Notes: generated by a model not told the origin, from the letters alone. A stretch of DNA of 56,293 nt from Vibrio sp. 10N.261.45.E2 (GCF_002875705.1 NZ_MCZZ01000095.1:1-56293); one strand, 5' to 3'. Positions 10,331 through 19,997 are shown, counted from the stretch's first letter. Made by a program: numbers and translations.

Positions 10331-11767
10331 ATGACGCTTAAAAGCTTGGCATGCACCATCAGCGCAGTTCTACTGGCAGGCTGTGGTTCGACAGTAGCAA
10401 CTCAAACATACAACGCCGATCTGATTATCACTAACGGACAAGTCCTGACGATCAATTCTGAAATGGATGTGATTGAAGATGGTGTTGTTGTCGTGAAAAA
10501 TGACCAGATCATCGCAGTGGGTAATGAGGACTTGATTACTCAATACCGAGCTGAAAAGGTGATTGATGCTCAAGATGGGATTGTTATGCCAGGCATGGTT
10601 AATGCTCATAACCACCTTCCTATGATTGCGTTTCGTGGCTTAGGCGAAGAGGGTATTTCAAACCGCTTGTTCGCTTATTTCTTTCCACTCGAAGCCGAAA
10701 AGCTAAGCCGTGAACTGATTTATAACGCAACCAAGCTAGGCAGCATCGAACTGGCACAAAGCGGTGTAACCACTTATGCCGACATGTATTACCACATGGA
10801 CGAAATGGCCAAGGCGACCAAAGAAGTCGGCCTGCGTGCCGTGCTGGGTGAAACCGTGATTAAGTTCCCAGTGGTTGATGCCAAAGAACCTTATGGCGGA
10901 ATTGAATATGCCAAAGGTTTTATCGAGCAGTATCAAAACGATGAGCTGATTACACCCGCTTATGCGCCACATGCGGTGTACACAGTGAGCAAAGACAAGC
11001 TGCAAGAAATCAACAAACTCTCTGCTCAATACGATGTGCCTGTGTTGATTCACGTTGCTGAATTCCCGAATGAAGAAAAGCGCATCAAAGACGAAACTAA
11101 GGCAACGTCGCCAGTCGAATACATGGATGAAATTGGAGTACTGGACGAGCGCGTAGTGATTGCTCACGGTATCCACCTTTCAGAGAACGACCAAAAGCTA
11201 TTGAAACAAGCTGATGCGGGTATCTCATACAATCCAATGGCGAACGCCAAAGGGGCGACAGGCATTGCACCTGCGTGGGAGATGTACCGTGCTGATATGC
11301 GAATCGGCTTGGGAACAGACGGCCCAATGAGCTCTAACCAAGTCGATATCATGCGTACTCTAAGCTACGCAGCCAACATGCAACGTTTAAAGCATTCTGA
11401 CCGTACCATCATGATTCCTGAACAAGTGATTGAGATGGCGACATTAGGTGGCGCAAAAGCCTTACACATGGAAGACCAAATCGGTTCTCTTGAAGCGGGT
11501 AAGAAAGCGGATATCGTGATTGTAGAGACACAATCGGCGAACATGATGCCAAGCTACGACCCATATGCGACATTAGTTTACCAAGCGAATCCAAGCAACA
11601 TCGACACTACGATTGTTAACGGCCAAATCGTAATGGAAAATCGAGTGATGCAAACCGTTCAACTGGATGAAATCCGCCAAAGCGTCGATGAGTTCGAAGC
11701 AGACATTACCGAGTTTGCTAAAGAGCTTTCTAAGAAGGCGATTAAGTCGAAGAGTTTGATGGATTAA
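10331..11767 (+). CDS. Lipoprotein amidohydrolase of the TRZ/ATZ (deaminase) family
   Basis: A 478-residue metal-dependent hydrolase with a lipoprotein signal: MTLKSLACTISAVLLAGC places the lipobox LLAGC with Cys18. Amidohydrolase motifs follow: NAHNH (His93, His95), VLIHVAEF, VIAHGIHLS and the catalytic aspartate in LGTDGPMSSN. The family includes cytosolic deaminases of 5'-deoxyadenosine, S-adenosylhomocysteine, guanine and triazines; an exported, lipid-anchored member is unusual. Gly/Ser after the Cys do not suggest inner-membrane retention. A GTG at 10286 would add 15 residues; ATG 10331 gives a normal signal length and has TAGG upstream. Its position between a RutR-like regulator and 8-oxoguanine deaminase suggests deamination of a purine-like compound outside the cytoplasm. 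The substrate is unknown. Confidence 0.85.
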   Translation: MTLKSLACTISAVLLAGCGSTVATQTYNADLIITNGQVLTINSEMDVIEDGVVVVKNDQIIAVGNEDLITQYRAEKVIDAQDGIVMPGMVNAHNHLPMIAFRGLGEEGISNRLFAYFFPLEAEKLSRELIYNATKLGSIELAQSGVTTYADMYYHMDEMAKATKEVGLRAVLGETVIKFPVVDAKEPYGGIEYAKGFIEQYQNDELITPAYAPHAVYTVSKDKLQEINKLSAQYDVPVLIHVAEFPNEEKRIKDETKATSPVEYMDEIGVLDERVVIAHGIHLSENDQKLLKQADAGISYNPMANAKGATGIAPAWEMYRADMRIGLGTDGPMSSNQVDIMRTLSYAANMQRLKHSDRTIMIPEQVIEMATLGGAKALHMEDQIGSLEAGKKADIVIVETQSANMMPSYDPYATLVYQANPSNIDTTIVNGQIVMENRVMQTVQLDEIRQSVDEFEADITEFAKELSKKAIKSKSLMD

Positions 11768-11802
11768 GACATAAACGGCTTCTAAAATCGAACTGAATGA
11801 AC

Positions 11803-11825
11803 AAGGCCGACATCACGTCGGCCTT
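11803..11825. terminator. Intrinsic terminator between convergent genes
   Basis: AAGGCCGAC/GTCGGCCTT, 9-bp stem with a 5-nt loop. It is followed by a T-rich stretch on the + side and lies between the amidohydrolase (+) and the 8-oxoguanine deaminase (-). Confidence 0.75.
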
Positions 11826-11855
11826 CTGTGTTTTTCCAGTTTAGATAGAGCTTAT

Positions 11856-13217
11856 CTAATTATTCATCGCCAGCTTACCTAGCTTCATTGCAGCAGCGTG
11901 GTGACGGTGCATTAGTTGTTCCATGTCTACGCCAATCAAAGCGCCATCGTTAACTCGCCACTTACCTGCAACCATTACCTTATCTGCTTGTTGAGCGCCG
12001 CAGAGCAATAGTGCTGCCAGTGGATCGTGGCTGCCAGAAAAGCGAATGTCATCGAGTTTGAACATTGCGATGTCGGCTTGCTTGCCAACCTCTAGCGTAC
12101 CAATGTCGGTTCTGCCCATCGCAGCTGCAGAGCCTGATGTCGCCCAGCGCAATGCATCAAAGTGAGAAACATTGGCAGAGCCATATTGTAAGCGTTGTAA
12201 ATACAGCGCCATGCGTACTTCGGCAATCATATTTGAGCCATCGTTTGAAGCTGAACCATCAACACCCAGTCCGACCTTAACGCCAGCCGCTTCAAGGTCG
12301 TTGTTCTTACAAATACCGGAAGCCAACATCATATTGGAGGTCGGGCAGTGGCTGATACCAATGCCAGCTTTACCCAAGCGCCTAATCTCTTTTGGGTTGA
12401 ATTGAATACCATGGGCGAGCCAAGTGCGTTCATTCAGCCAGCCCACATCTTCTAGGTAGTCGACAGGGCGTAGGCCAAACTTCTCGATACAGAAGTCTTC
12501 TTCATCCAGTGTTTCACATAAGTGCGTGTGCATCATTACGTTCTCACGCTCACTTATCTTAGCGGTTTCCTTCATCAGATCGGTGGTGACAGAGAACGGC
12601 GAACAAGGCGCAAGCGCGATTTGAACCATCGCCCCTTCATTACGCTGGTGGTAATCACGAATCAAGCGTTGGCTGTCATCTATGATGGTCTGTTCGGTTT
12701 GAATGGTGTGTCTTGGAGGTAGCCCACCTTCATCTTCCCCTAAGCTCATTGAGCCGCGAGTGAATATTGCTCTAACGCCCAGCTTCTCTGCGGCCTCGAC
12801 TTGCAAATCAATAGCGTGCTCAAGCCCATTAGGTAACAAGTAATGGTGATCAGAGGCAGTGGTACAACCCGACATCATAAGCTCAACCAGCGCCAACTCT
12901 GTAGCAAGGCTCATCATCTCCGAATCGAGATTCGCCCAAACAGGGTAGAGGCTTTGTAGCCAATGGAAGAGTTCTTTATTGAGTGCGCCGGGGTAGGCAC
13001 GCGTTAGGGTTTGATAGAAGTGGTGGTGCGCATTGATAAGCCCTGGAGTCACAACATGACGAGAGGCGTCGACGCTGTAATCTATGGGAAAGGTCGGCTC
13101 TTTGTATTTGCCAACCAGCTCAATGATTTTATTACCTTTAATGACAATTCCGCCTTCTGCATCAGCATTCGAGCCAGTGTAGATTGCGAGAGGATTCTTA
13201 ATCCAGATGGTTTCCAT
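11856..13217 (-). CDS. 8-oxoguanine deaminase
   Basis: Deaminates 8-oxoguanine to urate, so oxidised guanine enters the pathway below xanthine dehydrogenase. The 453-residue amidohydrolase has the metal motif NAHHHF (His64-66), the signature ALNKELFHWLQSLYPVWANL after it, HTHLCETLDEEDFC, LAHGIQF, HCPTSNMML and the catalytic-aspartate motif VGLGVDGSASNDGSNM, matching the 8-oxoguanine deaminase branch known from Pseudomonas. AAGGA lies 9 nt before ATG. It is transcribed alone, with 160 bp before the permease gene upstream. Some related proteins are annotated only as hydroxydechloroatrazine-type hydrolases, but the purine context favours this call. Confidence 0.92.
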   Translation of the reverse strand: METIWIKNPLAIYTGSNADAEGGIVIKGNKIIELVGKYKEPTFPIDYSVDASRHVVTPGLINAHHHFYQTLTRAYPGALNKELFHWLQSLYPVWANLDSEMMSLATELALVELMMSGCTTASDHHYLLPNGLEHAIDLQVEAAEKLGVRAIFTRGSMSLGEDEGGLPPRHTIQTEQTIIDDSQRLIRDYHQRNEGAMVQIALAPCSPFSVTTDLMKETAKISERENVMMHTHLCETLDEEDFCIEKFGLRPVDYLEDVGWLNERTWLAHGIQFNPKEIRRLGKAGIGISHCPTSNMMLASGICKNNDLEAAGVKVGLGVDGSASNDGSNMIAEVRMALYLQRLQYGSANVSHFDALRWATSGSAAAMGRTDIGTLEVGKQADIAMFKLDDIRFSGSHDPLAALLLCGAQQADKVMVAGKWRVNDGALIGVDMEQLMHRHHAAAMKLGKLAMNN

Positions 13218-13377
13218 TCATAGTAGTCCTTAGCCATCTCAGCCTTTTCAGGGAAGAGGGTCTTTATTTGGTATTTGTAGTGAAAGATAAATTCGAATCA
13301 AGGGTGATGAAACATTCAGTGTTCTCGTTACACCCGTGATTCTACGGAAATCGGTTTTACGCTCGTTAGCGATTCAT

Positions 13378-14829
13378 CTAGTTCGCTTTTGGCTCAGGAT
13401 TTTCTGGTGCCGTTTGGGCGTCAGCTTTTGTTGTTGCTTGTTGAATCTCTAGCTGCTCGTGTGAGTGTCGTTCTTCTTCAGCTTGTTCTTTCATTTCTAA
13501 CTCAACTTGCGCTTGGCTCTCGGCTAACGCTTCTTGCTCTTCTGCTCGTGAAGATTTCGGCAACACAAGGTTTAGCAGAACCGTCATGATGGTTCCTGTT
13601 GTAATGCCAGAGTGAAGGAAATTCGCCAAATCATGTGGCAAGTGTTGCAGCAATCGTGGTTCGAAAGTGACGGCCAAACCAGACGCCAAACCTACACAGA
13701 TTACCAAGGCATTTCGTTTGGTGTCTGCGGCTTTGATCAACATGCGGATACCCGCGTAAGCAATCATTCCGAACATCACAAAGCCCACACCACCCAAAAC
13801 AGGTTTCGGAATCGTGACGGCAATAGCAGCTAATTTCGGGAATAAACCACCTAAAATTAGTAAACCACCTGTTGTAGCTACTACATAGCGACTTGCTACA
13901 CCAGTGATACCCACAATACCGACGTTTTGACTGAATGACGCCAATGGCATCGCGGTGAGAATAGAAGAGAGTGTGCTACCAAGGCCATCGCCTAGAAGAC
14001 CACGTTTTAAGTCTTTGCCGGATACTTGGGTTTGGCAGTTGTTGCCAAGCGCCATGAAGTCACCGGTTGCTTCAGCGATAACCACTATGTACACCAAGCT
14101 CATGCTGATGATGGCACTAGCAGAAAAGGTAAAGCCATATTTGAAAGGTTCAGGTCCGCCAACCCAAGCCGCAGAGCTGATTTGTTCAAGGTCGACCATG
14201 CCGAGCGACAGCGCCACAATGTAACCGCCTGCTAGGCCAATCACGATAGCGGAAGCCGCAACTGCGCCTTTACAATAAACCGATACGCCAATCACTATCC
14301 CCAAAGAGACCAGTGCGAGAAACAGCTTAGGTAGCGTGGCGAATTGTTCGGTGTTTGCAGGGGAATCGCCAACCCAGTTCATGGCAACCGGTAAAATGGT
14401 TAAGCCGATTAGGGTAACCACCACACCACTTACCACGGTCGGGAACAGCTTTCGAACCTTGTCCATGTAGAAACTGGCCCCAATTACCACGAATGAGCCG
14501 ATAAGCGCTGAGCCCATAATGGCAGCAACACCACCTTCGTTACCGATTGAAATGGCCACACCTAAAAAGGCAAAGCTCGAACCCATCACAACGGGCAGTC
14601 GAATACCAACAGGGCCGAAACCAAGACATTGAGCGACGGTCACAATACCGGATGCCAATAGCGCAGCATTGATCAGCGAGACGATCTCTGTGTTAGGTAG
14701 GCCGATGGAGGCGCCGACAATAAGGGGAACAGCGACGATGCCACCAATCGAGGCGAGCATGTGTTGCAGAGCGAGTAGGAGGGTTAGCCCATGAGGCGGT
14801 CTTTCATTAAGGGTGTACAGAAGTTTCAT
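13378..14829 (-). CDS. NCS2-family purine permease (xanthine/urate type)
   Basis: A 483-residue transporter with about 12-14 membrane segments. The TM1 motif ALQHMLASIGG and the NCS2 signature QNVGIVGITG are visible; a glycine at the last signature position is typical of the xanthine/urate branch (XanP, UacT) and not the uracil branch. It probably imports urate or xanthine by proton symport. The last 55 or so residues form a hydrophilic tail rich in Glu, Gln and Ala (SRAEEQEALAESQAQ onward), predicted helical and cytoplasmic, which is longer than usual. AGAGGA precedes the ATG. Context with puuD and the xdh genes supports the substrate class. Confidence 0.9.
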   Translation of the reverse strand: MKLLYTLNERPPHGLTLLLALQHMLASIGGIVAVPLIVGASIGLPNTEIVSLINAALLASGIVTVAQCLGFGPVGIRLPVVMGSSFAFLGVAISIGNEGGVAAIMGSALIGSFVVIGASFYMDKVRKLFPTVVSGVVVTLIGLTILPVAMNWVGDSPANTEQFATLPKLFLALVSLGIVIGVSVYCKGAVAASAIVIGLAGGYIVALSLGMVDLEQISSAAWVGGPEPFKYGFTFSASAIISMSLVYIVVIAEATGDFMALGNNCQTQVSGKDLKRGLLGDGLGSTLSSILTAMPLASFSQNVGIVGITGVASRYVVATTGGLLILGGLFPKLAAIAVTIPKPVLGGVGFVMFGMIAYAGIRMLIKAADTKRNALVICVGLASGLAVTFEPRLLQHLPHDLANFLHSGITTGTIMTVLLNLVLPKSSRAEEQEALAESQAQVELEMKEQAEEERHSHEQLEIQQATTKADAQTAPENPEPKAN

Positions 14830-14982
14830 TTGATATTCCTCTGCCTGCGTTTCCGTTTACAGGCGATTGGCGGTCAAATAATGACTTCTACAAACTGCGT
14901 AGGGTCATAAAAAAGGTGCACTGAATCGGTAGGGGTTATGCTCTCTCGTCATCAATGCAATTAGCTTTCTTAAAAATCATGT

Positions 14983-15012
14983 GTTGCTTGGCTTGCGAAC
15001 GAGCCAAGCAAC
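14983..15012 (-). terminator. Hairpin after the AzgA-type permease
   Basis: GTTGCTTGGCT and AGCCAAGCAAC form a perfect 11-bp stem with an 8-nt loop, about 40 bp downstream of the permease stop codon. On the minus strand it is followed within a few bases by a T run (complement of 14971-14975). Confidence 0.55.
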
Positions 15013-15053
15013 GTTGTGAGCAATCAAGAAATGACTGCTCAGGAGCTATAGGG

Positions 15054-16397
15054 TTAACCGATGAACACTAGCTTGGCGATGAAGATAGCCGCTAGGAAGT
15101 ACATCGAAATTGATACGTCTTTTGTTTTACCTGTCGCCAGTTTCAGCACTGTGTAGGTAATGAAACCCAGAGCGATACCATTCGCGATAGAGAACGTCAG
15201 TGGCATCATTAACGCTGTAATAGCTGCAGGAGCACCGTTGGTGAAGTCTTTCCAGTCCACGTGCTGCATGCTGCTCATCATTACGAATGCCACGTAAATC
15301 AATGCGCCAGAGGTTGCGTAAGCTGGGATCATGCCTGCAAGTGGAGATAGGAAAATCGCCGCTAAGAACAACACACCAACCACAATCGCAGATAGGCCAG
15401 TTCGTGCACCTGCTGCAACGCCCGCTGCACTTTCTACGTAACTGGTTACTGGCGGACAACCCACACACGCACCTGCCACACTTGAAATACTGTCGGCTTT
15501 CAGCGCTTTGCTCAGACCTTCAATTTTGCCCGTTTCAGGATTAGTTAGGTTTGCGCGCTCTGCCACGCCCATCAAAGTACCTGCGGTATCGAACATGTTT
15601 ACAAAAAGGAAAGCCAAGATAACGCTGATCATCGAAACATCAAGCGCACCCATAATGTCCATTTTTAGGAACGTAGGCGCTAAGCTTGGTGGTGCTGCGA
15701 AGAAGCCGTTGTAATGCACTAAGCCAAGCATCATGCCGACAAGCGTTACACTCAAAATACCGATAAGCACCGCGCCAAACACTTTACGCTCACTGAGAAC
15801 CGCAATAATCAAGAATGCGATAGCAGCCAGTAGTGCTTCTGGTTTAGTGAAGTCACCTAGTGATACCAAAGTTGCTGGGTTTTCGACGACGATGCCTGCT
15901 GTTTTTAAGCCAATTAGACCTAAGAACAAACCAACGCCTGCAGTCATGGAATAGCGCAAGCTCTCAGGAATACTCTCGATGATCCATTGGCGGACTTTGT
16001 AGAAGCTCATCCCGACGAACAAGATACCGGAGATAAACACCGCACCTAGCGCGACTTCCCAGCTGTAGCCCATTTCGCTTACTACTGTGAACGAGAAGAA
16101 GGCGTTCAAGCCCATGCCCGGCGCAAGTCCGACAGGCCAGTTCGCAAATAGCCCCATTAACAAACAGCCGATTGCAGCACCAATGCAGGTTGCGACGAAT
16201 ACCGCGCCTGAATCCATGCCTGAAGCAGCCATGATCTGTGGGTTAACGAAGATGATATAAGCCATGGTTGCGAAGGTGGTGACACCACCGACTAACTCAT
16301 TTTTTACGCTACTTCCGTGGGCCTTAATTTTAAAAAACTTCTCTAAAATTCCGTTGTTCGCATCTTGGTTGAGTATTTCTGTTTTACTCTCACTCAT
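15054..16397 (-). CDS. NCS2-family guanine/hypoxanthine permease (AzgA type)
   Basis: A 447-residue AzgA-branch transporter importing guanine, hypoxanthine or adenine. Diagnostic segments are NELVGGVTTFATMAYIIFVN near the N-terminus, LAPGMGLNAFFSFTVV, LFVNMFDTAGTL and VGCPPVTSYVESAAG. It would supply substrate to GuaD and XdhAB. The start at MSESKTEIL is chosen because AAAGGA lies 9 nt upstream; an in-frame ATG ten codons earlier (16427) has none. No TTGTATACAA-type site is visible in the 222 bp upstream, so control may differ from the catabolic operons. Confidence 0.93.
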   Translation of the reverse strand: MSESKTEILNQDANNGILEKFFKIKAHGSSVKNELVGGVTTFATMAYIIFVNPQIMAASGMDSGAVFVATCIGAAIGCLLMGLFANWPVGLAPGMGLNAFFSFTVVSEMGYSWEVALGAVFISGILFVGMSFYKVRQWIIESIPESLRYSMTAGVGLFLGLIGLKTAGIVVENPATLVSLGDFTKPEALLAAIAFLIIAVLSERKVFGAVLIGILSVTLVGMMLGLVHYNGFFAAPPSLAPTFLKMDIMGALDVSMISVILAFLFVNMFDTAGTLMGVAERANLTNPETGKIEGLSKALKADSISSVAGACVGCPPVTSYVESAAGVAAGARTGLSAIVVGVLFLAAIFLSPLAGMIPAYATSGALIYVAFVMMSSMQHVDWKDFTNGAPAAITALMMPLTFSIANGIALGFITYTVLKLATGKTKDVSISMYFLAAIFIAKLVFIG

Positions 16398-16649
16398 GTC
16401 AGCAAGTCCTTTTATGTTGTGATCCATTTATTGAATACAGCGAGATTTCAATATTAAGTTTTAAGGTTTTTCCTAGCCGTTATTTATCTAGTTATCTGTT
16501 CTCTAGTCATCAACTTCTAACTAATAACGTTGTTAGTATTTTTATATGAGCGTGTTTAGTGAGTGCACACCTGTTGGGATGCACACATCACGCATGAATC
16601 TGTTTATTATTGGGTGATTGAGCCTAGATCGGGATTCTAAGCGTCGGGA

Positions 16650-17003
16650 CTAACTGCCCCGATAAGTCGAGAAACTGTATGGTGAGACTAAAAGCGGAAC
16701 ATGGTAGTGCGCATCGGGATCATCCAAGCCGAAACGAATCACCACATCGTCTAGGAAAGGCACACCATCCAATTCCACACCTTTGCTTTTGTAATAATCC
16801 GCAACGTAGAACACCAATTGATATTTCCCTGGTCGGAAATCATTCCCTGCCAGAATCGGCGCATCGGTTCGGCCATCGGAGTTCGTGATTACCGTCGCCA
16901 GCTTTTCTGTTGAGTCTTCATTGACCTTATAAAGCTCTACCTTGATCTCTGCACCCGGTAAGCCGTGAGTCGTGTCTAATACGTGTGTTGTTAGTCTTCC
17001 CAT
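16650..17003 (-). CDS. hiuH: 5-hydroxyisourate hydrolase
   Basis: Hydrolyses 5-hydroxyisourate, the unstable product of urate oxidation, to OHCU. At 117 residues it is a typical transthyretin-related protein. The N-terminal motif LTTHVLDTTHGLPG contains catalytic His7, and the chain ends with the family signature YRGS. It lacks a signal peptide, so it acts in the cytoplasm. It is divergent from puuE and has an imperfect GntR-type palindrome at 17111-17122. It supplies the step between PuuD and UraD of the divergent operon. Confidence 0.97.
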   Translation of the reverse strand: MGRLTTHVLDTTHGLPGAEIKVELYKVNEDSTEKLATVITNSDGRTDAPILAGNDFRPGKYQLVFYVADYYKSKGVELDGVPFLDDVVIRFGLDDPDAHYHVPLLVSPYSFSTYRGS

Positions 17004-17110
17004 AGTCCTTTAATAGCGCTTTTGGCGCTCCTCTGTTCCGTGGTTTATCTGTCTGCTTCGACCTTGCAAAGAATGCAACTGGTCACTTTGTTATCACTAA
17101 CTATGTACGA

Positions 17111-17122
17111 ACTGTACACAAT
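17111..17122. promoter_or_regulatory. Imperfect GntR-type palindrome upstream of hiuH
   Basis: ACTGTACACAAT (reverse complement ATTGTGTACAGT) matches the TTGTATACAA pattern with two changes and resembles the xdhA site ATTGTGTACAAT. It lies 107 bp upstream of hiuH in the 398-bp hiuH/puuE region, which contains no gene. Confidence 0.5.
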
Positions 17123-17292
17123 TAGTAAAGCAAATTGTTGGAAAAATGTTAACCATTGTGTCGTTTTTTCTGACTTTATAGATCTTGATTCTCGTTTTTT
17201 GGTGAGCTTGTGTTTTGTTAACTTATTGTTTTTAAATAAATGCAGTGCGCGAATTTAACTTGAATAACAAAATCTTTACATTGAGATAAATA

Positions 17293-17304
17293 ATTGTATA
17301 CAAT
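17293..17304. promoter_or_regulatory. Palindromic operator ATTGTATACAAT upstream of puuE
   Basis: Identical to the 12-bp gcl operator and 97 bp before the puuE start. It is the likely control point of the puuE-uraD-alc-allA-puuD operon. Confidence 0.7.
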
Positions 17305-17401
17305 AAATGTACAGGGGTAAGGTTGCTTTGTTTATCGAGAATCCATTTGGTGACTCAGTTAAAGAGCGGCTAAGCCAACCACTTATGTTAGGAGTACTTG
17401 G

Positions 17402-18319
17402 ATGAATAAGGATTATTCAAGAAATTTGATCGGTTACGGAGCTAACCCTCCAAACCCTCAATGGCCAGGTAATGCGCGCGTCGCGGTTTCTTTTGTATTG
17501 AACTATGAAGAGGGCGGTGAGCGTTGTTTGTTACATGGAGACGACGAGTCTGAAGCTTTCCTCTCAGAGATCCCGTCAGCACAGCCGATCAAAGGCGAAC
17601 GTCACATCAGCATGGAATCCATCTATGAATATGGTAGCCGTGTAGGTGTGTGGCGTGTTCTTCGTTTGTTCGATGAATATGAAATCCCACTGACTGTGTT
17701 TGCGGTCGCTATGGCGATTGAGCGTCACCCAGACGTAGCGAAAGCCATGGTCGAAGCGGGCCACGAAATCTGTAGTCACGGTTATCGCTGGATTGACTAT
17801 CAATACATTGATGAGTCTGAAGAGCGCGACCACATGACCAAAGCGATTGAGATCATCCAACAAGTGACGGGTCAGCGCCCGCAAGGTTGGTACACAGGTC
17901 GAACGGGGCCAAATACTCGTCGTTTAGTTGCAGAAGAAGGTGGCTTCCTTTACGACTCAGATGCCTATGACGATGACCTGCCTTATTGGCACACCGAAAC
18001 CGGTCATCCACAACTGGTGATCCCTTACACACTTGATGTAAACGATATGCGCTTCTCAACCGCGCAAGGTTTCAACTCGGGTGAGCAGTTCTTCCAATAT
18101 CTAAAAGACACGTTTGACACCCTCTATATGGAAGGCGAAACCGCACCGAAAATGATGTCGGTTGGGCTGCATTGTCGTCTTATTGGTCGCCCCGGTCGTA
18201 TTGCTGCATTAAGACGTTTCTTAGATTACGTAAAACAGCACGACAGCGTGTGGTTATGTCGTCGAATCGATATTGCCAACCATTGGCACCAGCATCACCC
18301 TTATCAACCGAACAAATAA
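17402..18319 (+). CDS. puuE: Allantoinase, polysaccharide-deacetylase type
   Basis: Opens allantoin to allantoate. It belongs to the metal-independent PuuE branch of the polysaccharide deacetylase (NodB) fold, unrelated to the amidohydrolase AllB. The 305-residue length fits. Characteristic segments are VSFVLNYEEGGERC near the start, GHEICSHGYRWIDYQ in the middle, RTGPNTRRL, and GLHCRLIGRPGRI near the end. TTAGGAG precedes the ATG. It opens a five-gene operon with uraD only 22 bp downstream. Confidence 0.96.
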   Translation: MNKDYSRNLIGYGANPPNPQWPGNARVAVSFVLNYEEGGERCLLHGDDESEAFLSEIPSAQPIKGERHISMESIYEYGSRVGVWRVLRLFDEYEIPLTVFAVAMAIERHPDVAKAMVEAGHEICSHGYRWIDYQYIDESEERDHMTKAIEIIQQVTGQRPQGWYTGRTGPNTRRLVAEEGGFLYDSDAYDDDLPYWHTETGHPQLVIPYTLDVNDMRFSTAQGFNSGEQFFQYLKDTFDTLYMEGETAPKMMSVGLHCRLIGRPGRIAALRRFLDYVKQHDSVWLCRRIDIANHWHQHHPYQPNK

Positions 18320-18341
18320 CAGTGAAGCAAGGAGGCTTAAC

Positions 18342-18857
18342 GTGACTGAATTTCGATCTTGCCAACCAACAACCATGAGCCGCGATACCTTTGTCGCGCA
18401 CTTCGCTGATGTTTACGAACACAGCCCGTGGGTTGCTGAGGCGGTGTATGACCAAGGTTTGAATGCCGAAGACGATCATATCGAGAACCTTCATCTGAAA
18501 ATGGCATCGACCTTGTTAAATGCCGAGCAAGGTAAACAGTTGGCTTTGATCAACGCTCACCCGGATTTAGCCGGTCGAGCTGCAGTAAATGGCGAGCTCA
18601 CTGAGTCGTCGACCAAAGAACAAGCGGGGGCGGGCATCGATCAGTGCAGCGCCGAAGAATTTGAAAAATTCACTTCTTACAACAACAGCTACAAAAGTCG
18701 CTTCAATTTCCCTTTTATCATGGCGGTGAAGGGAGCCAATCGTTACCAAATTCTTGAGTCGTTCGAGATGCGATTAGGAAATGATAGTGAAACTGAGTTT
18801 GCTATGGCGATTCAAGAGATCAACAAGATCGCGATGTTTCGTCTCTGGGATATGTAA
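18342..18857 (+). CDS. uraD: OHCU decarboxylase
   Basis: Decarboxylates 2-oxo-4-hydroxy-4-carboxy-5-ureidoimidazoline stereospecifically to S-allantoin. The 171-residue all-helical protein shows the family motifs INAHPDLAGRAAV (catalytic His region), LTESSTKEQAGAG and FNFPFIMAVKGANR. The start is GTG 18342, supported by AAGGAGG 7 nt upstream; the longer frame back to 18273 overlaps puuE and has no ribosome-binding site. The gene lies between puuE and alc in the urate operon, although its reaction precedes that of PuuE. Confidence 0.95.
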   Translation: MTEFRSCQPTTMSRDTFVAHFADVYEHSPWVAEAVYDQGLNAEDDHIENLHLKMASTLLNAEQGKQLALINAHPDLAGRAAVNGELTESSTKEQAGAGIDQCSAEEFEKFTSYNNSYKSRFNFPFIMAVKGANRYQILESFEMRLGNDSETEFAMAIQEINKIAMFRLWDM

Positions 18858-19010
18858 GTTAACGGAGTTAACAGCTATCTCAGCCCAGTCTTAGTGCGCT
18901 AAAGGTTTGATTTATCAGAGACTTATTTACCAAAGCCTTATTGAATAAAGCCCGAGCCACTAAGTTCTCATTTTATTATTACTTGATTAATTTCATAGGA
19001 TTACACGGAC

Positions 19011-19997
19011 ATGACCCATAAATTTGAACAGTACATAAACCTTGCAGACGAAAAACTCGGCGCAGAAGCTATCTTTGCAACCGACGATTTTTTCGCAGAT
19101 AAAAGCCGTCTACTCAGCCACGCAGCGCCAGAGTGGAAAGACGACTTATACGACGACAACGGCAAGTGGATGGACGGCTGGGAAAGCAGACGCAAACGCG
19201 GCGAAGGTTACGACTACTGTGTCGTTCGCCTTGGCCTAGCGGGCACCATTGCTGGCGTTGATATTGATACCTCATTCTTCACAGGTAACTTCCCACCTTC
19301 GGCATCAATTGACGCGTGTTATTCACCACAAGGTGAGCCAACAGATTCAACAGAGTGGCAAGAAATTCTGCCTTCAATGGCACTACAAGGTGATCATCAT
19401 CATCTTGAAGACATCGAAAGTGACCAAGTATTTACGCACCTACGTTTGAACATCTACCCAGACGGCGGTGTCGCACGCCTACGTGTTTATGGCCGACCAA
19501 GTGTAGATTGGGACGCAATAGATTCTCAACAACAAGTCGACCTAGCAGCCGTTGAACACGGTGGCCGAGCACTCGCATGTAGCGATGAGCACTACGGCAA
19601 TAAAGCCAACATCTTAGGCCCAGGCCGCGGTGAAAACATGGGTGATGGCTGGGAAACAGCACGTCGTCGTACACCGGGTAACGACTGGGTAATCGTGGCA
19701 TTAGGCCACCCAGGTAATATCGAACGTATCGTTGTGGATACGGCACACTTCAAAGGTAACTACCCAGACAGCTGCTCAATCCAAGCGGCTTACGTGAAAG
19801 GTGGTACCGACGATCAAGTGGAAACACAAAGCCTATTCTGGCGTGAACTCTTGCCAGCACAAAAGCTGCAAGCACACGAGATTCACGAATTCATTTCTGA
19901 GGTAAACGACCTTGGTGCGATTACCCACGTACGTGCAAACATATTCCCAGATGGTGGTATCAGCCGTTTGCGTCTATTTGGTACGAAAGCGAAATAG
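19011..19997 (+). CDS. alc: Allantoicase
   Basis: Hydrolyses allantoate to ureidoglycolate and urea. The 328-residue protein consists of two repeated jelly-roll allantoicase domains. Each has a matching segment: [21 protein letters not shown] with [15 protein letters not shown] in the first half, and [22 protein letters not shown] with [15 protein letters not shown] in the second. The paired ends [19 protein letters not shown] and [19 protein letters not shown] confirm the duplication. Using Alc means nitrogen leaves as urea and not as ammonia through allantoate amidohydrolase. The 153-bp gap after uraD is the largest in the operon. Confidence 0.97.
   Translation: MTHKFEQYINLADEKLGAEAIFATDDFFADKSRLLSHAAPEWKDDLYDDNGKWMDGWESRRKRGEGYDYCVVRLGLAGTIAGVDIDTSFFTGNFPPSASIDACYSPQGEPTDSTEWQEILPSMALQGDHHHLEDIESDQVFTHLRLNIYPDGGVARLRVYGRPSVDWDAIDSQQQVDLAAVEHGGRALACSDEHYGNKANILGPGRGENMGDGWETARRRTPGNDWVIVALGHPGNIERIVVDTAHFKGNYPDSCSIQAAYVKGGTDDQVETQSLFWRELLPAQKLQAHEIHEFISEVNDLGAITHVRANIFPDGGISRLRLFGTKAK

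Noticed and set aside
14861..14908. TTGACC and TGACCC half-sites (minus strand) upstream of the NCS2 permease.
   Set aside because: They do not form a 16-bp palindrome of the RutR type; too weak to annotate.
17070..17085. TGGTCA half-site near hiuH as a possible RutR box.
   Set aside because: The left half (TTGACC) is absent.
18273..18341. ATG 18273 as the uraD start, overlapping puuE.
   Set aside because: AAGGAGG before GTG 18342 and the known family length support the shorter form.
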